Shown: one piece after another, positions 20,824 through 29,307 of the stretch | Layout: each line of letters begins with the position of its first letter | Numbering within the stretch: position 1 is the first letter of the stretch | Origin: Oleiharenicola lentus | Lineage (GTDB): Bacteria > Verrucomicrobiota > Verrucomicrobiia > Opitutales > Opitutaceae | Reading direction: 5' to 3' | Length of the DNA stretch: 64,000 nucleotides | NCBI RefSeq assembly: GCF_004118375.1 | Contig: NZ_SDHX01000002.1 | Coordinates: 1,229,001-1,293,000 of the forward strand | Notes under the pieces: model-generated | The model's input: the letters and a program-made list of their open reading frames with translations, nothing else | What the model was told of the DNA's origin: nothing | The model's database searches: none | Program-made: the position numbers and the translations under genes

Positions 20824-21087
20824 TCAGCGGAAGATGAAGGCGGCGATTATCGCCGCGAGGGTGACGAAGCCGACCAGCGGCCAGAGCCAACCCGGCGCGC
20901 GGCGCGATTGTGCGGGTGGCTCGTCTTCGAACGCCGAGTCCGGCAGGTTGAGCCCGTCGTAACGCGTCGCTTCCTCATTCCAGCCCGAACGCTCGTCCGC
21001 CCCGCAACCGGGGCAGGCCCGCGCGTTCCGCGGCACGGCTGCGCCGCAAACGGGGCATTCGGTGGGAGCAACGAAGTCACGGGGCAT
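20824..21087 (-). CDS. Small zinc-ribbon membrane protein
   Basis: An 87-residue protein with an N-terminal zinc ribbon (CPVCGAAVPRNARACPGCG, two CxxC pairs) and a C-terminal membrane span (WLWPLVGFVTLAAIIAAFIF). An acidic linker with YDGLNLPDSAFEDE lies between. Zinc-ribbon plus tail-anchor proteins of this size are common and uncharacterised. The ATG at 21087 begins 5 nt after the stop of the full-length aldehyde dehydrogenase, and the POT gene follows 4 nt after its stop, so it is an embedded member of the operon. The tail should anchor it in the inner membrane with the ribbon in the cytoplasm. Confidence 0.8.
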   Translation of the reverse strand: MPRDFVAPTECPVCGAAVPRNARACPGCGADERSGWNEEATRYDGLNLPDSAFEDEPPAQSRRAPGWLWPLVGFVTLAAIIAAFIFR

Positions 21088-21092
21088 CGGCC

Positions 21093-22604
21093 TCAGACCA
21101 GCTTGCAGTAGTCGAGCAGGCCTTGGCGGCCGCCCTCGCGGCCGAAGCCGGACTCCTTGTAGCCGCCGAAGGGCGACGTGGGGTCGAACTTGTTGTAGGT
21201 GTTGGCCCAGACGACGCCGGCCTTGAGTTCCGTGCTCATCTTGAGGATGCGCGAGCCTTTGTCGGTCCACACGCCGGCGCTCAGGCCGTAGGCGGTGTTG
21301 TTGGCCTTCTCCACGGCCTCGTCGAGCGTGCGGAACGTGAGCACGCTGAGCACGGGTCCGAAAATCTCCTCCCGCGCGATGCGATGGCTCATGCTGACGC
21401 CGGAGAACACCGTCGGCCGGAAGTAGTAACCTTTCGTCGGCAGCTTGCAGGCGGGCTGGAACATATCCGCCCCCTCTTTCACGCCGGCGGCGACGAGCTT
21501 CTCGATGCGGGTGAGCTGTTCCCGCGAGTTGATGGCACCGATGTCGGTGTTCTTGTCGAGCGGGTCACCGACGCGCAGCGTGCGAATGCGGGTCTTGAGC
21601 TTCGCGAGCACGGCGGCGGCCACGGGCTCGTGCACGAGCAGGCGAGAGCCGGCGCAGCAGACGTGGCCCTGGTTGAAGAAGATGCCGTTGACGATGCCCT
21701 CGACGGCCTGGTCGAGCGGCGCGTCGTCGAACACGATGTTCGCCGCCTTGCCGCCGAGCTCCATGGTCATCTTCTTGTCCGTGCCGGCGAGCGAACGCAT
21801 GATGATCTTGCCGACCTCGGTCGAACCGGTGAACGCGACCTTCACCGCCGCCGGATGGTTCATGACCGCGGCACCGGTGTCGCCGAAGCCGGTGACGATG
21901 TTGACCGTGCCGGGCGGCAGGCCGGCGTCCTGGATGATCTCGGCAAACTTGAGCGCCGTGACACTGGTCGTTTCGGCCGGCTTGATGACGATCGTGTTGC
22001 CCATCGCCAGCGCGGGCGCGAGTTTCCACGCCATCATCAGCAGCGGGAAGTTCCACGGGATGACCTGGCCGACGACGCCGAGCGGCGCGACTTTCCGGCC
22101 GGGCGCGACGTAGTCGAGCTTGTCGGCCCAGCCGGCGTGGTAGAAGAAATGCGCGGCGGCCATCGGCACGTCGAAGTCGCGCGACTCCTTGATCGGCTTG
22201 CCGCCGTCCATCGTTTCGGCGACGGCGAACTCGCGCGCGCGATCCTGGAGCAGGCGGGCGAGACGGTAGATGTATTTGGCACGCTCGCGGCCGGGCAGCT
22301 TGCCCCAGGTCGTGGTGAAGGCCTTCTGCGCCGCGGCGTAGGCGGCATCCACATCGGCGGCGTTGGCCTGCGCGATCTCGGCGAGCTTGGTCTCGTTGGC
22401 CGGGTTGATGGAGTCGAAGTATTTGCCCGAAGCGGGCGCGACGAACTTGCCGCCAATGAACAGGTCGTAGCGCGGCTTGAGCTTCGGGTCGGCGGTCTCG
22501 GGCGCGGGATCGTATTCCCAAAGGTCGCCAAAGATGAGTTCGGGCAGCGGGCGACCGGCGGAGCGGGAGGCGGGGCGTTTCTTGGGGAGGGACAAAGTGG
22601 CCAT
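21093..22604 (-). CDS. NAD-dependent aldehyde dehydrogenase
   Basis: A full-length 503-residue ALDH. Visible features are the cofactor-binding IPWNFPLLMMAWKLAPAL, NTIVIKPAE, FTGSTEVG, the general-base Glu282 in MELGGKAANIVF and the active-site Cys316 in NQGHVCCAGSR, and later EEIFGPVLSVLTF. The N-terminal about 45 residues extend beyond a usual ALDH start. In this operon with deoC it probably oxidises the acetaldehyde released by deoxyribose-phosphate aldolase, and it may work together with the catalytically incomplete ALDH encoded 1.6 kb downstream. The linkage of deoC with an ALDH pair is known in other bacteria; the assembly is inference. Confidence 0.93.
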   Translation of the reverse strand: MATLSLPKKRPASRSAGRPLPELIFGDLWEYDPAPETADPKLKPRYDLFIGGKFVAPASGKYFDSINPANETKLAEIAQANAADVDAAYAAAQKAFTTTWGKLPGRERAKYIYRLARLLQDRAREFAVAETMDGGKPIKESRDFDVPMAAAHFFYHAGWADKLDYVAPGRKVAPLGVVGQVIPWNFPLLMMAWKLAPALAMGNTIVIKPAETTSVTALKFAEIIQDAGLPPGTVNIVTGFGDTGAAVMNHPAAVKVAFTGSTEVGKIIMRSLAGTDKKMTMELGGKAANIVFDDAPLDQAVEGIVNGIFFNQGHVCCAGSRLLVHEPVAAAVLAKLKTRIRTLRVGDPLDKNTDIGAINSREQLTRIEKLVAAGVKEGADMFQPACKLPTKGYYFRPTVFSGVSMSHRIAREEIFGPVLSVLTFRTLDEAVEKANNTAYGLSAGVWTDKGSRILKMSTELKAGVVWANTYNKFDPTSPFGGYKESGFGREGGRQGLLDYCKLV

Positions 22605-22615
22605 TTTAGAAGCGT

Positions 22616-22692
22616 GTCATTCTCAGCGAAGTGAAGAATCCAGTGTGTGGCGGCGGTTGGGTGACTGGATCCTTCGCTGCGCTCAGGATGAC
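22616..22692. repeat. REP-like inverted repeat, copy 1
   Basis: Left arm GTCATTCTCAGCGAAGTG and right arm CGCTGCGCTCAGGATGAC enclose GAATCCA ... TGGATCC and a variable 25-bp centre. The arms are near-complementary, so the element folds as a long hairpin. It sits between deoC and the ALDH gene inside one operon. Confidence 0.85.
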
Positions 22693-22705
22693 GGGTGGTG
22701 TGGGT

Positions 22706-23656
22706 TTAATAGGATTCCGCGGCTTCGCTGAAGTAATACGGGGCCTGGTAGGCGCCGGTCTTTTCCTTCTCAAGCTGGCGGAGGAGGTCGTTCAGCAGCG
22801 AGGAGGCGCCGAAGCGGTAGCGGGTGTTGTTGAGCCACGCGTCGCCGAGCGTCTCCTTGACGGCGATGAGGAACTGCAGCGCCTGCTTCGCGGTGCGGAT
22901 GCCGCCGGCGGGTTTCATCGCGATGGGTGTGCCGGTCTCGAGGTAGAAGTCGCGGATGGCCTCGATCATCACCTGGTTGTTGCCGAGCGTGGCGTTGAAC
23001 GAGGTCTTGCCGGTGCTGGTCTTGATAAAGTCGTTCGGACGGATCACGCGCATCGCAAGGAAGGAGGCGGCGCGGATGTTGTCGTAGGTCTCCAACTCGC
23101 TCACTTCGAGGATGACCTTGAGCGTGGCGTCACCGCAGGCCTGCCCGACGGCGGCGATCTCGTCCTGCATTTCCTGAAACTCGCCCGCGAGGAAGGCTCC
23201 GCGATTGATGACCATGTCGATCTCGTCAGCGCCATCGGCCACCGCAGCCTTTACCTCGGCGAGCCGGGTGCGCAGCGGGGCCTGGCCGGACGGAAAGGCG
23301 GTCGCGACCGACGCGATGCGGACGGCCGTGTCCTCGCCCAGCGCGCGGCGCGCGTGCTTCACCATCGAGGGATAGACACAGACGGCGGCGACCTGCGGGC
23401 AATCGAGCCCGTCGTGCGGCGCGAGCGCCTTCTGGCAGAGCGAGGCGACCTTGCCGGGGGTGTCCTTGCCCTCGAGCGTGGTGAGATCGACCATCGAGGC
23501 CGCCAGCTTGAGGCCCTGCACCTTGGCGGCCTTCTTGATGCTGCGCGTGGTGTATTTGGCCACGCGTTCCTCGATGCCGACCTGATCGACCGTGCCGATT
23601 TCGTTGAACAGACGCCGGAACACGGCGTGGGAAGTGACGGACATGGGGCGTGTCAT
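22706..23656 (-). CDS. deoC: Deoxyribose-phosphate aldolase
   Basis: A 316-residue class I aldolase that cleaves 2-deoxyribose 5-phosphate into glyceraldehyde 3-phosphate and acetaldehyde in the cytoplasm. Length and sequence match the longer DERA subgroup (about 315 residues). The Schiff-base Lys is in DFIKTSTGK near residue 210, and the phosphate-binding KPAGGIRT follows. EIDMVINRGAF and KVILEVSEL are the other conserved strands. Two in-frame ATGs are possible, at 23656 (MTRPMS) and 23644 (MSVTSHAVF); the first was used. It heads the operon with the aldehyde dehydrogenases and is divergent from a HEAT-repeat gene. No phosphopentomutase or nucleoside phosphorylase gene is nearby. Confidence 0.95.
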   Translation of the reverse strand: MTRPMSVTSHAVFRRLFNEIGTVDQVGIEERVAKYTTRSIKKAAKVQGLKLAASMVDLTTLEGKDTPGKVASLCQKALAPHDGLDCPQVAAVCVYPSMVKHARRALGEDTAVRIASVATAFPSGQAPLRTRLAEVKAAVADGADEIDMVINRGAFLAGEFQEMQDEIAAVGQACGDATLKVILEVSELETYDNIRAASFLAMRVIRPNDFIKTSTGKTSFNATLGNNQVMIEAIRDFYLETGTPIAMKPAGGIRTAKQALQFLIAVKETLGDAWLNNTRYRFGASSLLNDLLRQLEKEKTGAYQAPYYFSEAAESY

Positions 23657-23737
23657 ACCGCGTTTGGCGCATCCGAAACAATGCCAAAGTCTGCCCGGGT
23701 GGTGGACATCGGCCACGGGCAGCCCCATTTTCCCGCC

Positions 23738-24286
23738 ATGCCCACGCCCCTCGACCTGCTTGCCGAAGGTCTGCGCTACGATGCACCTCGCGTGGCTGCC
23801 GCCGCGGCTCTGGTGCTGGCGCAGCCGGAGCGGGTGGACGAGCTTTTCGACGGACTGGCCGACGACAACGTAAACCTCCGCAACCGGGCCTCCGGTGCGC
23901 TCAAGACCGTCTCCGCGCAACGCCCCGACCTGCTCCTGCCCTACAAGCGCGAACTGCTCACTCGCGTGGCTCGGCTCGACCACTGGATCGTGCGCTCCCA
24001 CCTCTGTGAAATGCTGCCGCGCCTCACCAACCTGACCGCCGCCGAGCGCCGGCGCGCTCTGGCCCTGGCCCGCGGCTGGATGGAAGACCGCAGCAGCATC
24101 GTGAAGGCCGTCGCCCTCGACTGCATCGTGCAGCTCAGCCTCGCCCCCGGATTCGCAACCGAAAGGGTCGCCGCGGCACAGCTCGTCGAGGAATGTGTAG
24201 CGCACGGCGAAACCCCCGCCCTGCGCGCCCGCGCCCGCCTGCTACGCAAGCAACTCGCGAAACTTGCGCGCGCCGCCCGGGCGTGA
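23738..24286 (+). CDS. HEAT-repeat protein
   Basis: A 182-residue all-helical protein with about four HEAT-like repeats, for example RVAAAAALVLAQPERVDELFD, DNVNLRNRASGALKTVSAQR and SIVKAVALDCIVQLSL. No catalytic motif, signal peptide or membrane span is visible. Such repeats bind proteins or nucleic acids, so a scaffolding role is likely. The ATG at 23738 (MPTPLDLLAEGL) was chosen as the start of the helical region; the frame is open further upstream but overlaps the deoC coding region. The stop lies 12 nt before the YciA start, so they are probably co-transcribed. Confidence 0.72.
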   Translation: MPTPLDLLAEGLRYDAPRVAAAAALVLAQPERVDELFDGLADDNVNLRNRASGALKTVSAQRPDLLLPYKRELLTRVARLDHWIVRSHLCEMLPRLTNLTAAERRRALALARGWMEDRSSIVKAVALDCIVQLSLAPGFATERVAAAQLVEECVAHGETPALRARARLLRKQLAKLARAARA

Positions 24287-24298
24287 TTGGCTCCCGGT

Positions 24299-24703
24299 AT
24301 GTCCGACACCCCGCCCGCTCCCCAAGGCGAACTCGTGATCCGCACGATCGCGATGCCGGCCAACACCAACTCCAACGGCGACATGTTCGGCGGCTGGATG
24401 GTCTCCCAGATGGACCTCGGCGGCGCCATCCTCGCCCGCAACGTTGCCAAGAGCCGCATCACGACTGTCGCCATCGACGCGATGGAGTTCCACCAGCCCG
24501 TCTATGTCGGCGACATCGTGAGCTGCCACGCTTCGCTGCTGAAGGTCGGGCGCACCTCCATGCGCATCGCCATCGAGGCCTGGGCCCAGCGCCACAAAGG
24601 CGGCGAACACGTTCGCGTCACGCAGGGCACCTTCACCTATGTCGCCATCGACGACAACGGCCGGCCTCAGCCGGTGAAAAGGTCCTGCGCCCCTTCCCCA
24701 TGA
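24299..24703 (+). CDS. yciA: Acyl-CoA thioesterase, YciA-like hotdog
   Basis: A 134-residue single-hotdog acyl-CoA hydrolase. The YciA signature is clear: ANTNSNGDMFGGWMVSQMD, where the Asn and the Gly-Gly loop precede the active-site Asp, then ITTVAIDAMEFHQPVYVGD. It hydrolyses a broad range of acyl-CoAs in the cytoplasm as a hexamer in the family. The ATG at 24299 (MSDTPPAPQGEL) is preferred to one four codons upstream. Its TGA overlaps the ATG of the next gene (ATGA). The HEAT gene is 12 nt upstream. Confidence 0.92.
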   Translation: MSDTPPAPQGELVIRTIAMPANTNSNGDMFGGWMVSQMDLGGAILARNVAKSRITTVAIDAMEFHQPVYVGDIVSCHASLLKVGRTSMRIAIEAWAQRHKGGEHVRVTQGTFTYVAIDDNGRPQPVKRSCAPSP

Positions 24704-25164
24704 TCCGCCCCACCCTGCCCCGTTGCCTCGCCTGGCTGTTTGTCCTCACGGCCGCCCTCCTGGCGCGTGCCGACGACAGCGCCATCCTCGCCGCCGTGCG
24801 CGCGGCGGACGACGAACGCGTCGCCGCCATCAAGGCCGCCGACGCCGCCCGCCTCGACGCGATATTCTCCGACGATCTCCTCTACACCCACTCCAACGGC
24901 AAACTCGACCGCAAGGCCGCCTACGTCGGCGCGCTCGTGTCGGGCAAAACCGTCTACGAGATCTACGACTATCAGCAGCGCGACTTCCACGTCGCCTCCC
25001 CCGCCATCGTGCTCATGACCGCCAGGATGACCATCAAGGCGAAAAGCGCTTCCGGTGCCCTCGCCAGCGACCTGAGCGTGCTCGCCGTCTGGCGCAACGA
25101 GAGCGGGAAGTGGCGCTTCCTCGCCTGGCAGTCCGCCAAGCTGGCGCCGCCTGCGGCGAAGTGA
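24700..25164 (+). CDS. Secreted SnoaL/DUF4440-like protein
   Basis: A 154-residue protein with an N-terminal signal peptide (CLAWLFVLTAALLARADD, cleavage probably after ARA) and an NTF2-like cone fold of the DUF4440 type. It shows the early helix VRAADDERVAAIKAADAARL, the DDLLYTHSNG strand and the terminal strand NESGKWRFLAWQS. DUF4440 proteins are often small ligand-binding or isomerase-like proteins without a fixed function. Its start overlaps the stop of the thioesterase gene. It is convergent with the LytTR regulator downstream, four bases apart. Confidence 0.8.
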   Translation: MIRPTLPRCLAWLFVLTAALLARADDSAILAAVRAADDERVAAIKAADAARLDAIFSDDLLYTHSNGKLDRKAAYVGALVSGKTVYEIYDYQQRDFHVASPAIVLMTARMTIKAKSASGALASDLSVLAVWRNESGKWRFLAWQSAKLAPPAAK

Positions 25165-25168
25165 CCGT

Positions 25169-25867
25169 TCAGAGCAGCCGCTCGCGCAGTTCCTTGTAGC
25201 GCGTGCGCCCCACCGGGAGGCAGGTGCCGTTCTTCAGTTCCAATTCGTAGTGGCTGCCTTCGCTGGCGTGGAGCGCCTTGATCGCGCTGAGCCGCACGAG
25301 ATAGCTCTTGTGGGTGCGCTCGAAGTCTTCCGGCAGCAGCGCCTCCAGCCTCTCCAGCGTTTTGTCGTGCAATTCCCTCCGGCCGTCGGCCAGGACCAGC
25401 TCCGAGTAGTTGCCCGCTCCCTGCACGTAGAGCACGTCGTCCACCGGCACGAGCTCGATGCGGCCGGCCTTCTTCACCGCGAGGTTGCGCGCCGCCTGGC
25501 CGGCCCGAGTCACCGGGCCGCGCACACGGGACAGCGCCTGCGCCAGTCGCTCCCGGGTGAAAGGCTTGGGCACGAAATCCAGCACGCCATACTGGAACGC
25601 CTCCAGCGCCCGGTCGGTGTTGGCTGAGACGATCACCGTGTGGAACGAGGACGCGACGCTGCGCTTGAGCAGCTCCATGCCATCCTGTCCCTCAAGGTTC
25701 AGGTCCAGCAGCACCACGTCCACCGTGTTTTCAGCCAGCCAGGCAGCAGCTTCATCGAAGGACGAGGCGCGATGCAGTCGCTCCAGCCCGGCACCAAGCA
25801 CCTCCCGACAAAAGCGCTCCAGGCGTTGCGCGACCAGCGGTTCATCTTCGATCAGCACGAGCTTCAT
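25169..25867 (-). CDS. LytTR family response regulator
   Basis: A 232-residue regulator with a receiver domain (IEDE at 6-9, Asp55 in VVLLDLNLEG, Lys in FVPKPFTRERL) and a C-terminal LytTR DNA-binding domain (about 130-232) containing VDDVLYVQGAGNYSELVL, RTHKSYLVRLSAIKAL and GRTRYKELRERLL. The ATG at 25867 overlaps the TGA of the kinase gene (ATGA). It is the second LytTR system in this window and differs from the first in that no transporter follows. Its target is unknown; the divergent small secreted protein gene upstream of the kinase is the nearest candidate. Confidence 0.92.
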   Translation of the reverse strand: MKLVLIEDEPLVAQRLERFCREVLGAGLERLHRASSFDEAAAWLAENTVDVVLLDLNLEGQDGMELLKRSVASSFHTVIVSANTDRALEAFQYGVLDFVPKPFTRERLAQALSRVRGPVTRAGQAARNLAVKKAGRIELVPVDDVLYVQGAGNYSELVLADGRRELHDKTLERLEALLPEDFERTHKSYLVRLSAIKALHASEGSHYELELKNGTCLPVGRTRYKELRERLL

Positions 25868-27627
25868 GGCACGCCTCCAGAAACCGGGTCCGTCTGCCAG
25901 CTGATGATGGTCTCCCAACCGCCGGCCACGGCCCCGTGGGTGAAGGTCCACCGACCCGGAAAACTCTCCTCCAGCCGGGCCTTCACATAGCGCAACCCCG
26001 TGCCGCCCCCGCGCCGGGTGTTCTCGTCCCGTGCGGTTCCCGGCGAGAAAAACACATGGCTCACCCCTTTTTCTTCCGGCCGCGAGCGAAGCCGGAAAGC
26101 AGATCCTGCCGCCCATCTCTGATGCACGAGGCCGTTTTCAATCAAGGTCAGGAACAGGGCGGGGGGCACGGGCAAACTCCCGTTCACGTCCTCCGTCACC
26201 AACCCGATTTCGCGGCCGGTTCGTCGGCCTATCACCTTCAAGTGCAGGCGGCAGAGTTCAAGTTCCCGCTCAAGCGGGACCAGCCGCTCGCCGGACATTT
26301 GCGCCAGCAAACGGAATTCCGCACCCAGGTCCTCGATGAAACCCACCGCGCCCTGCGGGTCCTGCTCAATGACCTCGGCAACCGCGGTGAGCGTGTTCAG
26401 CAAAAAATGCGGCTGGAGATTTTTCTTGAGCAGCTCGGTCTCCAGGCGCGCCGTCGTGAGCTGGGCCTCGCGGGCCCGCGTGCGCTCGGCCTGCACCTGC
26501 GCGCCGAGCGCGGCGAAAACGAGCAGCACAATGCCTTCGATCATCAGGAAGAAGGTCGGGTCAAGGAACACCCGCCGGTCGGTCTGCACCACGAGCAACC
26601 CAACGGCCACACCCGCAAGTGCCAGCCAGGCGCCGGGTCGATGCTGCCAACAGGCCCAGCCGGTGACCGCCAGCAAAACCACGAGCATGGCGCGGCAGAT
26701 CCAGAGCACCTTCAGTTCGTAGATGGGCGAGGCCTGCCAGGCCAGGACAAGCAACGGTGCCGACAGCGCCAGCCAGAGAAGCTTGCGCGGCACGGCAAAC
26801 TGCTCGAGGAGCAGCCAGATCAGCAACACGCTGGCGCAGGTCAGCACCCAGGTGATGGCCAGCAAACGCGGATAATGCCAGTCGTAGGTGTAGGGCAGAA
26901 CCCAGCGCACGGCGATCAGGCCGTAAAAGACCGCCAGCACCAGGCTCACCACGCTCACCAACCAGAGCGCCCTGCGCCGTTCGATAAACCAGAACAGCAC
27001 GAGACTGGTCGCCGTCATCAGCAGCGAGCCGACCGCACCGATCAGCGGAAAGACCGGCTGAAGCGCCTCCTCGCGCAAGCGTTGAGCGAAATTTACCGGC
27101 TGGAACCCGATGCTCATCTGCGTGGCGGGGAAATTGTAATGATACGTGGACATCCGCAGGGCCAGCACATGCACCGGACGCCGGGCCGCCCCCTCGGGCA
27201 GCCGGACCAGATGGTCCAGCTTGCCTGGCACCTCACTCGCCCGGTCATGGCCCACCACCCCGTCGGTGGCTATGCGCTGGCCGTCCAGAAACAGCTCAAA
27301 GCTGTAAACCGTGGAAAAGAAGAGGCCGTCAATCGGGGCCTGCTTGGTTCCCGAGGGCCAGAGGTATTCGTAACGATCCACCCATTCTGGAGCGGTGGAA
27401 TGATCCGGCCGCACCAGCCGTATTCTCACCCAATAGATTCCCGCCCGGGCCGGATACTCGGTGTATTTGATCGGCGTCCAGTCGGAGTCATCCCAGTCGG
27501 GTGCGGCCCACCGCGGATCGTCTCCATGCTTGAGGCGAATGTCCCGGTCGGGTGATTGCGCCCGCCCCGCTGGCACCCACACGCATGCCTGAATCAGGAT
27601 GATCCAGAGGGCGATGGCGCGGCTCAT
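25864..27627 (-). CDS. Sensor histidine kinase with periplasmic 7TMR-DISM-like domain
   Basis: A 587-residue membrane kinase. A signal peptide (about 1-22) precedes an extracytoplasmic beta-rich domain (about 25-190) resembling the jelly-roll 7TMR-DISMED2 ligand-binding type (AGIYWVRIRL, GLFFSTVYSFELFLDGQRI). Seven or so membrane spans follow (about 195-380). The cytoplasmic part has the LytS-type phospho-acceptor LQPHFLLNTL (His near residue 405), an ATPase N-box IENGLVHQ and a GTGLRYVKARLEESF G2 region. The ATG at 27627 (MSRAIALWIILI) was chosen because the signal peptide begins there. It forms a coupled pair with the LytTR regulator. A carbohydrate-like ligand is plausible for this architecture but unproven. 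Confidence 0.88.
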   Translation of the reverse strand: MSRAIALWIILIQACVWVPAGRAQSPDRDIRLKHGDDPRWAAPDWDDSDWTPIKYTEYPARAGIYWVRIRLVRPDHSTAPEWVDRYEYLWPSGTKQAPIDGLFFSTVYSFELFLDGQRIATDGVVGHDRASEVPGKLDHLVRLPEGAARRPVHVLALRMSTYHYNFPATQMSIGFQPVNFAQRLREEALQPVFPLIGAVGSLLMTATSLVLFWFIERRRALWLVSVVSLVLAVFYGLIAVRWVLPYTYDWHYPRLLAITWVLTCASVLLIWLLLEQFAVPRKLLWLALSAPLLVLAWQASPIYELKVLWICRAMLVVLLAVTGWACWQHRPGAWLALAGVAVGLLVVQTDRRVFLDPTFFLMIEGIVLLVFAALGAQVQAERTRAREAQLTTARLETELLKKNLQPHFLLNTLTAVAEVIEQDPQGAVGFIEDLGAEFRLLAQMSGERLVPLERELELCRLHLKVIGRRTGREIGLVTEDVNGSLPVPPALFLTLIENGLVHQRWAAGSAFRLRSRPEEKGVSHVFFSPGTARDENTRRGGGTGLRYVKARLEESFPGRWTFTHGAVAGGWETIISWQTDPVSGGVP

Positions 27628-27828
27628 GCCCGAGGAGTATGCGGCGGACCGCGGTGCGTCCATGCGTTTCCTGAGCTGTTCACGGACACGCCGAGCCGTT
27701 GGTCCGGCGGGACGTTGCTGCTGGCGGAGTCGGCGAGCCGTTGGCCCCCCGTTGTTCGAAACCAGCGACGAGCAACCGCAGCTTCACGGTGTCCGAACGA
27801 CAACTCCACCCAACCAACCCCTCCTCCC

Positions 27829-28221
27829 ATGAAAACCATCACCCGCCGCAGCCTCCTCGCGCTCCTCGCGCTTTGTTCCACCCTCGTTCTCCCTGCCGCT
27901 GAAATTCCTGTGTCCTCCGTGCCGGCCCGCGTTCACGCCAACGACGACAAAGTCACCCGTGGCGTCTCCCGGCTGATGGTGGCGCTGCGGCTCGGCAATC
28001 CGAGCGCCACGCTGCCGGATGGAACCTGGCTCTACCGCGGCTACTCCACCCGCTCGGCGGAAGGTCTTGCCGGCCCGGCTGCCACCCTGGTGGTCCGGTT
28101 CAACGCCACTGGCGTCAGCTCTCTTCATCTGGCCGACCGGGAGGCCGTGGTGGCGCTGCGCACTTCACCCGCCAAGCCGGCCGGGGACAGGATTCTCGTC
28201 GTGACCCAATCGTCGCGGTGA
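27829..28221 (+). CDS. Small secreted protein of unknown function
   Basis: A 130-residue protein that I do not recognise. The N-terminus is a clear signal peptide (MKTITRRSLLALLALCST, cleavage probably after PAA). The mature part has no Cys, is predicted to be mostly beta, and includes GVSRLMVALRLGNPS, LPDGTWLYRGYSTRSA and ADREAVVALRTSP. It should be periplasmic or secreted. It is divergent from the LytTR sensor kinase (201-bp gap, no recognised repeat), so it may be a target or signal-linked partner of that system. Confidence 0.7.
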   Translation: MKTITRRSLLALLALCSTLVLPAAEIPVSSVPARVHANDDKVTRGVSRLMVALRLGNPSATLPDGTWLYRGYSTRSAEGLAGPAATLVVRFNATGVSSLHLADREAVVALRTSPAKPAGDRILVVTQSSR

Positions 28222-28232
28222 GCTGTCAGCGC

Positions 28233-28266
28233 AGGCGGGCCGTGGTGGTGTGACCACGGCCCGCCT
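28233..28266. terminator. 14-bp stem hairpin after the small secreted protein gene
   Basis: Perfect 14-base arms (AGGCGGGCCGTGGT and its complement) around a six-base GGTGTG loop, starting 11 nt after the stop codon at 28221. The very stable stem fits a terminator, but no T-run follows, so termination is not certain. Confidence 0.5.
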
Positions 28267-28364
28267 CTCCCAAGTGGGTTCCCCGGCCGCACAGCGGGAG
28301 TCATTTCACTGCGCACACCCGGGGCCGGTTTGACGGCGCGCCCCGGCCACCGCACCTTGGCGGC

Positions 28365-29273
28365 TTGTCCGCGTCCACACCTCCTTCTCCCGCTTCCGCC
28401 CGCGGGGGCCTCGCCGCCGCCGGGGCCTTCCTGATTTGGGGGACCGTGCCCGTCTATTGGAAGCAGATGACGGCGGTCTCACCGGTCGAACTCATCGCCC
28501 ACCGCATCGTGTGGTCGCTGGTCTTTCTCCTCGGGGTGCTCGCGTGGCAGCGGAGTTTTTCCTCGCTGCGGCCCGGCCTGAACGGGGTGCGGGCGGTCGG
28601 GCTGAACTTCCTCGCCAGCGTGATGCTGACGCTCAACTGGGGCGTTTATGTGTGGGCGGTGAATGCCGGACAGGTGATCGAGTCCAGTCTCGGTTATTTC
28701 CTCGTGCCCCTGTGCAATGTGGCGGTCGGCTCGCTGGTTTTCCATGAGCGGCTGCGGCCGTTGCAATGGACCGCCATCAGTCTCGCCGTCGCCGGGGTGC
28801 TGCTGCTGCTCGTGCGCGTGGGGCACTTTCCCTGGGTGGCGCTGACCATCGCCTTCACCTGGACCACCTACGGCCTGCTGAAGAAAAAGTCTCCACTCGG
28901 GCCGATTGCCGGACTGACCGTGGAGACGCTTTTGCTCTTTCCCGTCGCCGCCGGCCTGCTGCTGTGGTGGCACCACACCGGCGCGGGCGCGCTCGGCCGG
29001 GTCGATCTCCGCACGCAGGCCTTCGTGCTGAGCGCGGGCGTGGTCACGGCGGTGCCGCTCCTGCTCTTCGCGCACGGCGCCCAGCGTATCCGCCTCACGA
29101 CCTTGGGACTGCTGCAATACCTCGCGCCCACCGTGCAGTTTCTGCTCGGTGTTTTCCTCTATCACGAACCGTTTGATGGCCCACGGCTCCAGGCCTTCGC
29201 CGTGATCTGGGCGGGGCTCTTTCTCTACAGTGCGGACGGTTTCTGGTCGCAACGCCGGCGGCTCTTCGCCTAG
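28365..29273 (+). CDS. rarD: EamA family transporter RarD-like
   Basis: A 302-residue inner-membrane protein with about ten spans arranged as two EamA repeats, of the RarD subgroup of drug/metabolite transporters. Characteristic stretches are GAFLIWGTVPVYWKQM, LIAHRIVWSLVF, TLNWGVYVWAVNAGQVIESS and LGYFLVPLCNVAVG in the first half, then LGLLQYLAPTVQFLLGVFLYHE in the second. The substrate of RarD is unknown. The start is a TTG at 28365; no ATG lies near the first span. The gene sits alone, 34 nt before the SGNH hydrolase on the same strand. Confidence 0.9.
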   Translation: MSASTPPSPASARGGLAAAGAFLIWGTVPVYWKQMTAVSPVELIAHRIVWSLVFLLGVLAWQRSFSSLRPGLNGVRAVGLNFLASVMLTLNWGVYVWAVNAGQVIESSLGYFLVPLCNVAVGSLVFHERLRPLQWTAISLAVAGVLLLLVRVGHFPWVALTIAFTWTTYGLLKKKSPLGPIAGLTVETLLLFPVAAGLLLWWHHTGAGALGRVDLRTQAFVLSAGVVTAVPLLLFAHGAQRIRLTTLGLLQYLAPTVQFLLGVFLYHEPFDGPRLQAFAVIWAGLFLYSADGFWSQRRRLFA

Positions 29274-29307
29274 GCATAGGGCCCCGGTCGGACCGACCGC
29301 CGCTTTT

